Source: Talpa occidentalis (Eukaryota; Chordata; Mammalia; Eulipotyphla; Talpidae). From it: a DNA stretch of 64,000 bases. Below, one piece after another: positions 33,491 to 44,385 of this stretch. The stretch is taken from positions 136,306,676 to 136,370,675 of the forward strand of contig NW_023604295.1 in NCBI RefSeq assembly GCF_014898055.3, read 5' to 3'. The position numbers and the translations under genes were made by a program. Below the pieces are notes generated by a model. It ran no database searches and was not told the DNA's origin. It saw only the letters and a program-made list of their open reading frames with translations. Every line of letters starts with the position of its first letter. Position 1 is the first letter of the stretch.

Positions 33491-34559
33491 ACCTCCTGTC
33501 TCATGCCCCACAGCACATAAACATGTTTTATTTCTTCCCAATAGAAAGAGGTATCTTCAAGAATAGTACCTCAAATAACATGCACTAAATCTTCTGCCCT
33601 GTAATTTTAGAGTTATAGTCTTGGAAACAAATTTGATCCCCAAAACATATCTTGGAAACCCAATTATTCCATATGTTCTTTCTAAAGATTTTATTCTTAT
33701 GGGAAAAAAAAACTCTTGGAGGATGTTAAGTTTGTCATCTTCATTTTCTTCATGTTGGGTAGAAAATTTCAGTTTCAAATTTTCTTAGATGAAGTAACTG
33801 AAATTACCTCCTTCAACTGTAAAGAAGAGGAAAGAAAAAAGTGTAATCACTTGATTTTACTATGGATTTAGTAACCATTGGTCAAGAGCAAACATGACAG
33901 ACTATAACAGGTTAATTACACTGCCTTTTACCTTATGGAGCCTGAGCAAACAATATTCACGCCAGCAACACTAGTGAGGTGAATGGGTTATTCAGTAAGC
34001 AGAGGAGGAGCATAAACACCCCGTTCCTTTTTCCACAAACCCTACCAGTTTCCTAAGCATCCCTCTCCCCCTATGTAGTCAATGAAAGGTCATTCTGTCT
34101 CTAAAGATAGATAACTATCTTACTACTTTATTAAGCTGCTTAGTAGAGATGGGCCACTTACTAGAGAGGGGTCTATGACCTGTTAGTTGTCTTAACCAAG
34201 AGATTTCTGAAGGTCAACCCTGAGGACCTCAGCATGCCTAATATTTCACCTTAATTCTAACAAGCAATATATATGTGAGGCATGCTGCTCTCTTGCCTTT
34301 TGAAAACTTAAGCAAATGTGCTTTGCACTCTCTACTTTCTCAACATGAATTGCTTGCAGAGAGGAGATCTATCCATATGAAGTACTTTGGAGTTCAATGA
34401 AAAAAGAATCTATTTTTTCCTTTCTGCTCTGTTATGAACAAAAGGCAAAGAATTTGGTTTCAAGGTTTATTATGTCTTTAAAAATCATAATAACATCCTT
34501 TCATTAAAGAAGAGAAAAAAAGAGAAGGGAGAAAAAGAGAGGAAGAAAGATTGTGGCTA
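33491..34559. other. No gene recognised
   Basis: Unassigned sequence of rising complexity. 34506-34551 is a purine-rich GA tract. No exon signature. Confidence 0.4.
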
Positions 34560-34599
34560 TTGCTGAGTTTGCCCTGTATGTGTTAGCCATTAGTCAAAA

Positions 34600-34960
34600 A
34601 CACCAGCTGATAGGCCAGCGTGACTGCTAGACGTCTCTCCCCCTTGTCTCTTCTTCAAGCTTTATTATACTTTCTTGCAATACACAGACAAAACTTACTG
34701 TCCTGGTAGCTGGCACCTCTGTGCCGGAGTCGTCCATGATTAGAGTCAGTAATTACGCTGGGGCCTGCAGATAATCCATCATGGCGGTTTTTGTTTGTAG
34801 CTCCTGATAATTAATGATGATTCCACAGAACAGCAGTTACACAGCATAGAAGAAATTCATCTTTTTAAAGGTCAGAGAAGGGTTGAAGCATGAAGTAAAA
34901 TAAGCCCATAGCTGTTAGATATTTTTTGCCAATCAATCTTCGTGAGTTGTTTGTTTTTCT
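34600..34960. promoter_or_regulatory. Candidate conserved noncoding element
   Basis: Not a recognised repeat, more even in base composition than its surroundings, and rich in homeodomain-type core words: GATTAGAG and GTAATTACGC (34738-34757), GATAATCC (34771-34778), and GATAATTAATGATGATT (34806-34822). Such clustering is typical of developmental enhancers but also arises by chance. No alignment was possible here. Confidence 0.25.
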
Positions 34961-34987
34961 TTTGAAAGGCATAGTGAAAATATTCAT

Positions 34988-35047
34988 ATATAGGCATTGT
35001 CTGAAAACAAATCTACCTTAATATAGGCATTGTCTGAAAACAAATCT
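34988..35047. repeat. 27-bp direct repeat, period 33
   Basis: ATATAGGCATTGTCTGAAAA and the next seven bases occur identically at 34988-35014 and 35021-35047, separated by six bases. Confidence 0.97.
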
Positions 35048-35541
35048 CTTGATTTCTTCATAATCAGAATAGGAAGGGATTTTTTTTTAAGTTCCCTCAG
35101 GAGGAGAATTGACTTTGCTTAGAATGTATGCATGAGGCAATTTGGTGAGTATGCGGATAGGGAAGGGGTGAGTCTACCCTAACACCCAACTGAACTCAAA
35201 GACTGGTCACAACCCTACAAAAATATTAACTAAAATACTGAAGAATGGACTAGTTAGTGAAGGACAGAGAATGTGAAAACCACATGTGAAAGGGTGGAGT
35301 CTGAGGGAACAGTGGGGTTAAAAGAAAATGTGACTGTGTGTACAATCACTTCGTTACCATTCAACAGAGTCAGCTACCCTCAGAAATGTCTTGGTGAGTG
35401 CCAGGGAAAGGGGCTGTGTTTTCACACTTAGACATGCAAAGAGGACACAGAGGGGGAAGTAAAAGTCAGGAATGGCCTCCCAGGAACGTTCAGAATATTA
35501 GGGATGGACACTGAGTTTTCAATCATAGGTTAATAAGTGAG
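35048..35541. other. No gene recognised
   Basis: Mixed composition, unassigned; no exon or repeat identified. Confidence 0.4.
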
Positions 35542-35555
35542 TCAAATTGCATTTA

Positions 35556-35830
35556 TTTATTTTTATTTTTTTAAAGATTTATTTATTTATGCATACAGGA
35601 ACTGGGGTACAGGCCAGAGGTGTAGGGGATGAAAGGATTCACCAGAGACAGAGTGGGGAGCAGAACAAGCAGATTGACTGAAATACACTGCTGAGGGGAG
35701 CAGCGGGTGATTCAGGAGAGGTCTGCTGGGCCCTGTGGGTAGCTCCCTGGCTGGGGATTGAACTCATGCTGCAGTGGCTGTGGATAGCTTCATAAGTTGT
35801 GTCTTAACCCTTTGCACCACAGGGAGGCCC
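35556..35830 (-). mobile_element. tRNA-derived SINE, type II
   Basis: Full-length reverse copy flanked by the perfect 14-bp duplication TCAAATTGCATTTA (35542-35555, 35831-35844). The body is CAGGCCAGAGG, CAGAGACAGAGTGGGGAGCA; the head ends CACCACAGGGAGGCCC. Confidence 0.93.
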
Positions 35831-35844
35831 TCAAATTGCATTTA

Positions 35845-37069
35845 AATCTGAAAAGATGGGGTGACGCCAGCTAACCCTTGGGTTTTAGAATATAGGTAAC
35901 TAGCAATTATTTCTTTTGGTCTATACAAAAATAATTTAAAGTTCTGAAAAACACCACGATGGCAAATGCAGAACCATAGATGGTGACACAACTCTGCTTC
36001 TCTGCCTAGTCCTGATTGACACAGACACAAAGCCCAGGAATTTCGCCAGTGGCCTGTCTGTGCTATTTCATTTCCAACCACTTGAGCCTTAATTTTATTT
36101 TCCTTCCTTTTCAATCTACTTAGGAATGTTCAGCCATATGTTGCTTTTCAGAAGGGGAAGCAAAAACATAGCTAGCTGGTTGAACTAAGATCACAAAGTT
36201 GGTGTCTATCTAAAGAGTAAAGCTGTCATTTATGAGAATTTGTAAAAATGACCCATTTCTCAAATTCCGTGACCTCTGTTCTGTAGCACAAACACTACTC
36301 TCTCACTCTCGGTGTATTGGAACAGTAAGAAGACCCACTGGAGCATACGTCAGACTTAGCCCTGGACAACAGCCTCCATTAGATTATGGAACTGAAGCAT
36401 AGGAAAACTCAGGCATCTGTTTCATTTTCCTCAAGAGGCAAAAGGCATCAACTTTACTGCCCTTATATCATCATTAGCATTTCTCTTCACAGCTGTCACC
36501 TGAGGGGAGGAGGTGAAACGTCAAGCCAGAGGGAAAACTGTCCTCACTGAGGAAGTTCAGGTCGCCCTTGTCCTTATTTTCAAATGCTCTGCTTGGCTGA
36601 CTGGCCTTTTCAGTTCTGGCTAACAGGGGCTGAGTTGATGCAGCTACTTGTCATTCATGTCTTAAGAGCTCAGCATCTCTACCTCTCAAAGTCATGTGAA
36701 GGAAACAGACAGGACCCAAAGTTCCTGCTCTATTAATGGCCCTACTTCTCCATAAGCACACACTTTGCTCAAGTATATCATCAGAACTCCTAATTATAAT
36801 GCTATAAATTATAACAGAAAATTAAAAGGAGATATAGAGGAAGGAAGAAATATGAATATTACTTAAAATGACAAGGTAATTAAGTTATCCTCTTCCCTCT
36901 GAGCCAGTTCTGGCTGTTTAAAATAAGTCCTAATAACAGTGGTAAATGAACTCAAATAGCAAATGAATATTAAACTGACCTACTTTAGAGATTTCATAAG
37001 TGGTTTATTAAGGTAGTTATTGTTACTAGGGAGATTTGAATCATTCTTAAATATGTGAACGTAAGCGTG
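35845..37069. other. No gene recognised
   Basis: Mixed-composition unique-looking DNA. 36480-36700 is the most complex part and could be conserved. A 90-codon minus open frame at 35842-36114 begins inside the SINE target duplication and has no recognised domain. Confidence 0.4.
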
Positions 37070-37072
37070 ATA

Positions 37073-37360
37073 GTTAATTTTATGTGTCAGTTTGGTTGCC
37101 CGGCTCTTTGGTCAGATGCTATTCTGGATGTTTCTGTGAAGGTGCTTTTTGGGGGGATAAGATTAAGGTTTAAATCGGTGGACTCTGAGGAGAGCTGATT
37201 CCTCTGCTCATGCAATCCATTTAAGGTCTTCATTGAATAAAGACTAACCCCCTCTTCCCTCCCCCATGAGGAAGAATTCTGACAGCGACTGCATCTGAAC
37301 TCCAACTATAATTCTTGGTCTCTCTCAAATTTTAGATTTCCAAAGTCTCCAAAATTGCAT
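37073..37360 (+). mobile_element. Old ERV-type LTR remnant
   Basis: GTTAATTTTATGTGTCAGTT, then TAAATCGGTGGACTCTGAGG and GAGGAAGAATTCTGACAGCG, resemble in order a common mammalian LTR beginning GTTAATTTTATGTGTCAACT. There is no internal retroviral sequence. Confidence 0.55.
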
Positions 37361-37387
37361 GAACCAATGTTTGAAAATAATAATTCA

Positions 37388-37410
37388 TTCTCTCTCTCTC
37401 TCTCTCTTTA
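37388..37410. repeat. (TC)n microsatellite
   Basis: Short CT dinucleotide run. Confidence 0.9.
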
Positions 37411-37534
37411 ACCGAATATTCTTAGTTGGGACATCGCCCAGGTACCAGGAACAATCCTTACAGTGTGTGCTTCTGTTCTTTAGGGCAGGTATCAGTGGGC
37501 TTCTCATAGCCAGGATGTCCCTTCTGGTTCAGTC

Positions 37535-37885
37535 CAGTCAGGCTGTTATAATAAAATGTCACAGAATGAGTAGCTTATAAACAATAGAACTTCATTCCTC
37601 ATGGTTCTGAGGACTGGATGTCCAAGTTTGAGGTGCCAGCCTGCTGTGTTCTTGTGAAGTTTCTCGTCCACACTGCAGACTCCTTCTGTCATCAGCTCGT
37701 GGTGGAAGAGGGTAGGGGAGCATCTTCCAGCCTCTTTTATGGTCACTAATCCCATTCATGAGGCTTCTGCCCCAAGACCTAATTACCTCCCAAAGGACCC
37801 CACCTCCTAACACCTTCACATTGGGCATCAGGTTTCAACAGATACATTTGCAGGAACACAAACATGCAGACCATAGCACTTTCCA
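37535..37885 (-). mobile_element. MaLR-type LTR remnant
   Basis: Reverse-oriented words in order: AGGCTGTTATAATAAAATGT, AGTAGCTTATAAACAATAGA, CACTAATCCCATTCATGAGG, CCTAATTACCTCCCAAAGG and CAAACATGCAGACCATAGCA. This is a better preserved member than those at 16 and 19.7 kb. Confidence 0.75.
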
Positions 37886-38199
37886 AAGAGTTCATAGTGA
37901 CTTCAGGGCCACTTACTGCCAAGACTTCTGGAACTCACCTAGATAGATGAGCAATCACTAGGAAGCTCAGAACTCTGCAATTTGTTAATCCAGCTAATAT
38001 TTATTGAATGTCATTATCACAGGGAGGCGATGGTGAACAACAGCTCTATAGCCTCTAATGTCCTGGAAGTCAGAATCTGCGGGGAGATGCAGGTGTCATT
38101 CAAATAATCTTGCAAATAAAGGTTAAGTTACAAATAGAGATATATGCTATAGGGTGGATGTCCAGTAATTTGAGAGCCTATAACAAATATCGAGACTGG
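37886..38199. other. No gene recognised
   Basis: Unassigned spacer; 37991-38020 (AGCTAATATTTATTGAATGT) may be a scrap of L2 or L3. Confidence 0.35.
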
Positions 38200-38362
38200 T
38201 CTTTCTCCTGGCTACTCAATGTGGTCTACACACCAGCAATATTAGCACCACTGGGAGACAGATAGAAAAGCAGCCTCTCAGGCCCCATCCCAGATTTTAG
38301 CATGTTGCTAAAATCCCCCAGGCGATTCATAATCACATTAAATTTAAGAGGCAACTGCCTTG
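38200..38362 (+). mobile_element. MER5A-like nonautonomous hAT element
   Basis: TCAATGTGGTCTACACACCA, then CTCTCAGGCCCCATCCCAGA and CCCCCAGGCGATTCATAATC, fit the MER5A order. Terminal repeats are too eroded to define the ends. Confidence 0.7.
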
Positions 38363-39019
38363 AGAAAAAGGAAAACATCTTTACTCTTGGATAGAAGATT
38401 GCAGTCGCTGTCTGAATGGAAGGGGAAAGCAATCAAAAGGAGAGGAAACAGAATTCATTCCTATGCAGCATTCTCGCTAATTACCAAATATTGCCAATGC
38501 TCTTCTTGTGTACTTTGTAGGACTATCTTTCTCTGTCACCATAAGGTTGGATCTGGCCAACTCTTTTCTCATGAGTGCAATCTGATCCTAATGGACTTGT
38601 GAGGTTTGGGAGTGGAGTCTTGAGAACCACAGTGTAGTTGCCTTTTTTTTTTTTTTCTTTCCACTGTAGCTAGTTGGCAGAGTGGAGTGGGGAGGTCTCA
38701 GCCAGCAGGGAGCCTGGAACAGAACCACCAACTGACCTGGAGTGAGCATGTCGCTGGACTGAGTGATAAAGGCTGTCCCACTAAGTTTCTGAGACACGAC
38801 GGTGATTTGTTCTTTCCTAACTGAGAGTGTATCATCCACTGATTCATTCAACAACTATTTGAATCCCTACAAGGCATCCAGTATTGACCCAGGCTCTGAG
38901 GATTCAGTGATGAAATTAGCCAGACTAGGCCTTATAGGAACTTCTCTTTGTCTGGAAAAAAAAGATGGATAAAATACTTGTAACCACAAAATAATTTCAG
39001 ATAGGTGCATGTGGTGTGA
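38363..39019. other. No gene recognised
   Basis: Unassigned mixed sequence with a T run at 38642-38657. 38850-38900 (TTCATTCAACAACTATTTGA) may be part of an ancient repeat continuing rightwards. Confidence 0.35.
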
Positions 39020-39460
39020 AAATGAAAAGGGATGGCTAAGAGGAGGAAGGTACAGGGGCTTCCCCAGATGGTGAGCCCAGGTCAGGGACTGCTTCCCTCT
39101 CCAAGGAGCTGCTGTGTGTCCTGAAACCTGGAAGAAGAAAAAGACCAGACATTTGAACATCTGGAAGGAAGAACCTCTGCGGGGGAGGAAACACAGTGTC
39201 CTTGAGGCAGGAACAAGCCTGGCATAAAGAAGCAGCAGGCACACAGCAGCTGGGAGGCCCCGGATGCACACGACGGAGGAGGAGGTGGTTTAAGATGAGG
39301 CTGGAGTGACTTCCAGATCCCAGAGGTCAGAACTTTCAGGTCTGTTAAGAGGTTTATGTTTTATTCGAAGTGCATTGGGAGTGTGTGATCTGAAAGAGGT
39401 TTTAATAGGCTCATTCTGGACTCTGGATTCCTCCTGAGCCAAAGTCTTGTAAAAAGGAGC
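39020..39460 (+). repeat. Ancient mammalian repeat remnant, family uncertain
   Basis: TTTATTCGAAGTGCATTGGG, then TGTGTGATCTGAAAGAGGTT and AGGCTCATTCTGGACTCTGG, match an old dispersed repeat that also seems present at 3735-4122. The open minus-strand frame here (38867-39271, 134 codons) has no recognised domain and overlaps this repeat, so I do not call a gene. Confidence 0.4.
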
Positions 39461-40639
39461 AAGAGCACATTAGGCATAAAAGAAGGTCAGTTGGACTGAT
39501 ATAAACTCAGAGGCAGGGAAATGCAGTGCCCCATTGGCCAGGATGGAGAATCAAACACTGATAGAATAGCAGTGATCACTGGCACCGTCTGCTCTCTACC
39601 TGTGTGACAGACATTTGCTCCATCTTGACAGAGATGATGCACCAGTCCTCCCAGAGGATCAGAATCTGTGGGCAAGGAGGCTTAGGCCCTCTGGGAGAGA
39701 AACATGGTGGTTTCTAAATCAAGTTGGAGTATAACTTCTTTGCATTCAGCAATCTGTGAACTAAAGTCCTCACTACATGCCCACCCTCCTCCCACCACTC
39801 GCCCACACTCAGTAGATGATGGTGGAACTAGGATACGATGATTCAAAAAAGATTCACAGTCTGAAAGAGGAAGAATTGCCCATACACAGCTGACCTTATG
39901 CACTTGGTCTCAGCTCTTCTGGAATCCCACCAGGCAGTTAGTGTGAGGTCACTACCTTGGGGCAGAGAAGGTTCCCTCATTGGGTTGTGATTCTCATGCC
40001 TCCTGGCAGCTCCCTTGTGCAGAGTTTTTCAAATCCCTGGCTCCATCCTCAGAGTTCTGTTGATACCATTCTCCTTGGCTTCAATCCAAAGTGCTTATTG
40101 GAAAACAATGCCCACTTCCAGCCCCACCATAATTCCTGAATGGTTCAGTCACTGTCCCTTTCAGTCCTGCTGCTACAAAAGTCTCAAAAATGTAGCTGAC
40201 TTATTCAACTTTAGCATTTCTTTTTTATGCATACTTTTACCAACTACTTCTGCATTCTCACTGTCCAAGATGCTTTCTTTCTGAGTATAACTGGGGGTTC
40301 TCTCTCTCTGGATACCTCCCAGCTTAGGTGGGGGAGCCATTGTGTTAATTGAAAAGATTTGGGTGCTACTCCTTAACGGAATCATTGCTCTGAGCGGAAG
40401 GTGTTGACAATGGCCTGGCAGCCATACCCTTGATATCTCACTTGCTGCAAGAGTGCCCCCTCAGGGCGCCACATTATTTTTTAAGCAGTGGGATTTTGCC
40501 CTGCAAGTCCCCAGGCTTTGGAGTTTCTGGATACTCTTTGTTTAAACATACCAGATGGTCATTTCTTTTTTGAGATTATTTTTGCCTCCTCAGTACCCTG
40601 ACAAATGCAGCCAGTGGTGACCAAAATGAACTACCACTT
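39461..40639. other. No gene recognised
   Basis: Moderately GC-rich sequence; short open frames on both strands lack domains. I could not assign any repeat family with confidence. Confidence 0.4.
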
Positions 40640-40750
40640 CATGCTTTGCTCAAACTGGAAGGTAACCTCCTTGAGGGCAGAGACCTCCTTAATTTTTTAT
40701 TATAGCTCCTTAGCTCTTTGTTGTATCAATGAATATCATTATTTTTATGT
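40640..40750 (+). mobile_element. LINE-2 3' end fragment
   Basis: GGTAACCTCCTTGAGGGCAG, AGACCTCCTTAATTTTTTAT and TATCAATGAATATCATTATT follow the L2 3' terminus. Confidence 0.65.
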
Positions 40751-40899
40751 GATTTGAACATTTTCTTTCTTTCCTGTTTTTCCTTATATTTTTCATAAAT
40801 ATTTGAATCTCTCTTGCCTCTCAGCATAAAGAATTAAGTAGTATTCATACCTTTTTTGCCTCCTATGCTGTAAGAATTTAAGAAATATGTTAAACTTTG

Positions 40900-40966
40900 G
40901 GGCCTCCCTGGTGGTGCAGGGGTTAAGCACTATCAAGCTATAAATAAATTAAAAAAAAAGAAAAAC
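40900..40966 (+). mobile_element. Minimal tRNA-SINE: head joined to tail
   Basis: The tRNA head (GGCCTCCCTGGTGGTGCAGG, GGTTAAGCACTATCAAGCTA) is joined directly to the TAAATAAATT tail and poly(A), lacking about 180 bases of body. A diverged target duplication, ATGTTAAACTTTG / ATGCTAAATTTTG, flanks it (40887-40899, about 40969-40981). This suggests a spliced, template-jumped or otherwise short RNA was inserted rather than a later deletion. Confidence 0.82.
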
Positions 40967-40981
40967 CAATGCTAAATTTTG

Positions 40982-42112
40982 ACCTGTTCCTATACACTCA
41001 GATTTATTTCACTGATTTTTATTTCAGCAACTGGAATTTAAGCTACACCTTTTTTTAATTTTATTCCGCATTAGGTCTTTAATATTAGAAATCATTCTTA
41101 AGACATTAAACCTGAATGTACAGAATCAGTCAGCCACAATTAGAGTAACAAATAAGTTCTTTGTGTTTATTACTCACCACTGTTTCCTCCTGTTTTCTTG
41201 AGTTGTCGGATTCATTTATTGTTTGACTATAATACTGGCTCAATTTTTTTTTTTTTTTTTTAGTGAAAATGACATGGTGAATAGTTGATGTGTTTCTGAA
41301 TCCGTGCATGTCTGAATATAAATTTCTTTTGAATTCACATGAATGGTAGTTTGTTGGGGTGGTTAAATGGAGTCACAGCCTACTTGCCACAGAAATCCAT
41401 ATAAATACTCGATTGCCTTCTAGAATTTAGTTTTAGGGATGAGAAATCTGATGCTAGGTTGATTCCCTTTTCAATATGGATTGCCTATTTGGGCTTTGAG
41501 TTTCTGGTTTTGGTTTTGGTTTTCTCTGGCCCTTTTTATCTGAAAGCATTTGAAGTCCCTTGAATTCAGAAGTTTCCCCAGGGCATTCCTTCCAGGTGCA
41601 CATTTTTTTTTTAATATTTCTGATTCGGATTAGAAGCAACATTCAGATCTGAAAGACTCAATTTTTTCAATTTATAAAATTTTCTTTTAATAACTTATAC
41701 TATAGTTATTCCATTGTTTATCCATTTTTTTCTGTATAAGAATTACTACCTAGATTTCAGTGTGCTTTGCCCAGTTCCTCAGAATTTCTCTCAGACTATA
41801 TTATTATCTTCAAAGTGTTAGCCTTCCAGTTCAACTAAATAACTAAATTGAAAGTAGGAAAGTAATCATTCAGTCCCTCGGTGAGTCTAATCATTTTTCC
41901 CAGCCATCACTTTAATTTCAAAAATAGTTTTACTCTTTAGTTGCTCCTTCCTTATATGTCAGTAACGGACCCTTTGAAATATCATGGTGAATAATGGTTG
42001 TTATTTTTTATATTCTGCTCTAATTTCCAACTCATTCTGTTCAGTAGAAGACTTGCTCTCTGATTTCTCATCTCTGTCCAAATCTTCCAAGCTGCTAGTT
42101 TACATCATTTAT
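40982..42112. other. No gene recognised
   Basis: AT-rich, with T runs at 41243-41262 and 41605-41613. No exon or named repeat. Confidence 0.45.
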
Positions 42113-42485
42113 TGCTGGATTTTTTTTGGGGGGAAGGAGGAGGTGAAAGGATTGAGGCAGTAAAGAAAAGGCTAAGAAATTTATTGCACTCACAGGTGAG
42201 GTTCGCCGACCCCCATGGGGGTCGGAGAAGTCTCACCCATTGGGAGATAGGGCAAGCTTTCATAGGGCAGGGTCTGGCCTTGGAGGGAGGTAGAGAATTC
42301 GGAGTCTAAGTTGCTTTTCAAAGAAGTTTTTTCTCTGGGAACTGGTTGTTCTTTCAACGCTGCTTATCAGGGCCCTTGCAAACCAGGCAGAGTCAGCTCC
42401 CAAGATGCAGGTGGCGGCAGTTTCAAGTTCCCCTCCCCCCTGCTCTGAACCCCATCTCTGCCCGGGCCTCTACCTTACAGAGGGG
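42113..42485 (-). mobile_element. Probable solitary ERV LTR
   Basis: On the minus strand the block could start TGTAAGGTAGAGGCCCGGG and end ...CCAGCA, giving TG...CA ends. It contains an AATAAA (plus 42179-42184 as TTTATT) 21 bases past a 20-bp perfect palindrome (42206-42225, CCGACCCCC then its complement). A stem just upstream of the polyadenylation signal is a common R-region feature of gammaretrovirus-like LTRs. Its GC content stands out from the flanks. No matching target duplication was found, and no viral genes are present. Confidence 0.55.
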
Positions 42486-42527
42486 AGGGGGGTATTCTCT
42501 GCTTATATTTCTAAATAATGATCTAGA

Positions 42528-42935
42528 CCAGTGTTAACTCAAAATGTGGCACAGCCGACCTCTCCTGTCTCAGCCCAGACTCCCCTCAGCAGGGTATTTC
42601 GGTAGATCTGCCTGTTCTGCTCCCTATTCTGTCTCTGTTGGAACCTCTCACACGCGCACCCCCACATCTGGCCTACACTCCAGTTCTTCTCTGCAAAAAT
42701 AAATAAAATCTTAAAAAAATAATGCACTCCTTGGTCCTTCACCAGCAGCTTAAATGCTAAAATTGTACCCCGTTTTCATAGTAAATCTTAATCAGAATCT
42801 CTGATGTGAGACCAAGGAAGTATTTTTACACGCCTCCAGTGATAGAAGTTCTTGCATTCATAGGAATAACAGTGACTTGTGTATTGAAATGGATTCATAG
42901 TTCACATGCACTTCAAAGTTTGAGCAGCACTGGGA
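42528..42935 (+). mobile_element. MER5A-like element interrupted by a SINE
   Basis: The left part is CCAGTGTTAACTCAAAATGT. After the SINE, TTAATCAGAATCTCTGATGT (42789), TTTACACGCCTCCAGTGATA and the terminal CTTCAAAGTTTGAGCAGCAC complete the element. Confidence 0.75.
42546..42722 (+). mobile_element. tRNA-derived SINE, type II, 5'-truncated
   Basis: The element begins in the body (GCACAGCCGACCTCTCCTGT) and retains the AAATAAATAAAATC tail. The head is absent. It is inserted in the MER5A-like element near its 5' end. Confidence 0.88.
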
Positions 42936-43529
42936 GTGGCCCTTGAGAACCGGCCCTGTTAGAGAGCCCAGCAGGAATTGTGGAAGCAGCTCCTGCCTTC
43001 CAGCGATACCCACCCCTGTATACCAGCAGGCATGTGAGGACCTTATAGCAGACACAAATAGCAAATGGTTGACTCTAACCCAAATATTCTGCTTCATTTT
43101 CAAACCTTGCCCCACCAAGTTGAGCCTGGAGGAAGAGGAATCCCTTGCTGTGTGAATTTCAACCCTTTTATTCCTCCTTTCTAGACTCTCACCATCATGC
43201 CCACACCTGCTTTCCTCCATCACTTCATGGAGGCCAGTAGAGAGAATTCTGGGGGAATCTTGTCCAATTAAAGTTCTACCTACCAATATGAACCAGAAAA
43301 AGAATTCTAGAAGATCAGAATAATAAAGAGATTCGAGGCTGGGATGGCTATTTGTATGTTTTGTTTTGTTTTCCCCTCCAGGTGTGTTGTCTCAGCCTGA
43401 AGTTAACTGATCCCTACATCTTTTCCTCGAGGCCCCATGGTCTCTGTTAGGAGCTCCCTGCAACAAATTATCTGTAATTACTACATAGTCTGAGCCATGG
43501 AGACCCGTGATAAAGTCTGTGTCCATTGT
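42936..43529. other. No gene recognised
   Basis: Moderately GC-rich sequence. A 142-codon minus frame (42858-43286) is the longest non-L1 open frame in this part. It overlaps the MER5A-like element and shows no domain, so it is probably chance. Confidence 0.4.
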
Positions 43530-44385
43530 TATATTCATTTTCTGTGGCTCCTGTAACAATTATGAATGTATCTGTTTAGAACACCCATTTTTTAGTCTCC
43601 CAGCACATGGGCCAGAATCCTGGCACAGGCAGTGCTCTGCTCTGGGTTTCAGAAGTGGTGGGTAGGTGTGTTCTTTTCTGGCCTTTGGTGGTGAATCCAC
43701 TTTCAAGCTCAAGCCATTTGTCAGCAGAGCTCAGTTGCATGTGACAGCAGATCTCCTGTGCTTGCTGGCTGTCCACAGAGGGTCATTCTCAGTTGGCTGG
43801 GAACCACCTCCATCCAGCTCCCAGTCCAGCAACAGTGAGCTAAAGCTTTATCATACTTTGAGTCCTCCTGTTCCTCTTCCACAGCATTTCTCTGATCAAC
43901 TCTTCTACTTTTTTTTTAAGATTTATTTATTTATGCATACAAGAAGTGGGGTGTAGGCCAGAGGTACAGGGGGGTGAGAGGATTCACCAGAGACAGAGTG
44001 GGGAGCAGAACAGGCAGATCTACTGAAATACACTGCTGAGGGGAGCAGTGGGAGAGTCAGGAGAGGTCTGCTGCACCATGTGGGTCAGCCCTCTGGCCAG
44101 GGATGGAACTCATGTTGCAGTAGCTGCCAGTAGCTTGATAGCGCTGTGTCTTTAACCCCTGAGCCACCTAGGAGGCCCCCCAACTCCTCTACTTTTAACA
44201 GTGCTTGTGATTATAAGAACTCACTCAGATCTTCTGGAATCATTTCCCTTTTTCTAGGTCAGCTGATTTGGTAACACTAATTCCACCTGCAAAGTCCCTT
44301 CACAGCAGTACCTGGATTAGCATTGACTGCATAACCGTGGGGCAGGAATCTTTGAGAGGCAGCTTTAGAAATCTGCCAGCCGCAG
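43530..44385 (-). mobile_element. MaLR/MLT1-like LTR interrupted by a SINE
   Basis: Reverse-oriented words: TTCATTTTCTGTGGCTCCTG (43534), CTTGTGATTATAAGAACTCA after the SINE (44204), AGGTCAGCTGATTTGGTAAC (44257), and CACTAATTCCACCTGCAAAG (44276). The middle portion is diverged. Confidence 0.65.
43914..44180 (-). mobile_element. tRNA-derived SINE, type II
   Basis: A full-length reverse copy inside the LTR. The duplication CAACTCYTCTACTTTT lies at 43897-43912 and 44181-44196, one mismatch. The head ends GAGCCACCTAGGAGGCC. Confidence 0.92.

Noticed and set aside
37388..37410. Polypyrimidine tract as an intron 3' splice signal
   Set aside because: A simple CT repeat; the following sequence offers no convincing exon or donor site.
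38867..39271. 134-codon minus-strand open frame
   Set aside because: No domain, no splice or promoter context, and it overlaps an ancient repeat remnant. I could not support it as a gene.
42858..43286. 142-codon minus-strand open frame
   Set aside because: Overlaps a MER5A-like element and shows no recognisable motif; the length is possible by chance in a moderately GC-rich stretch.
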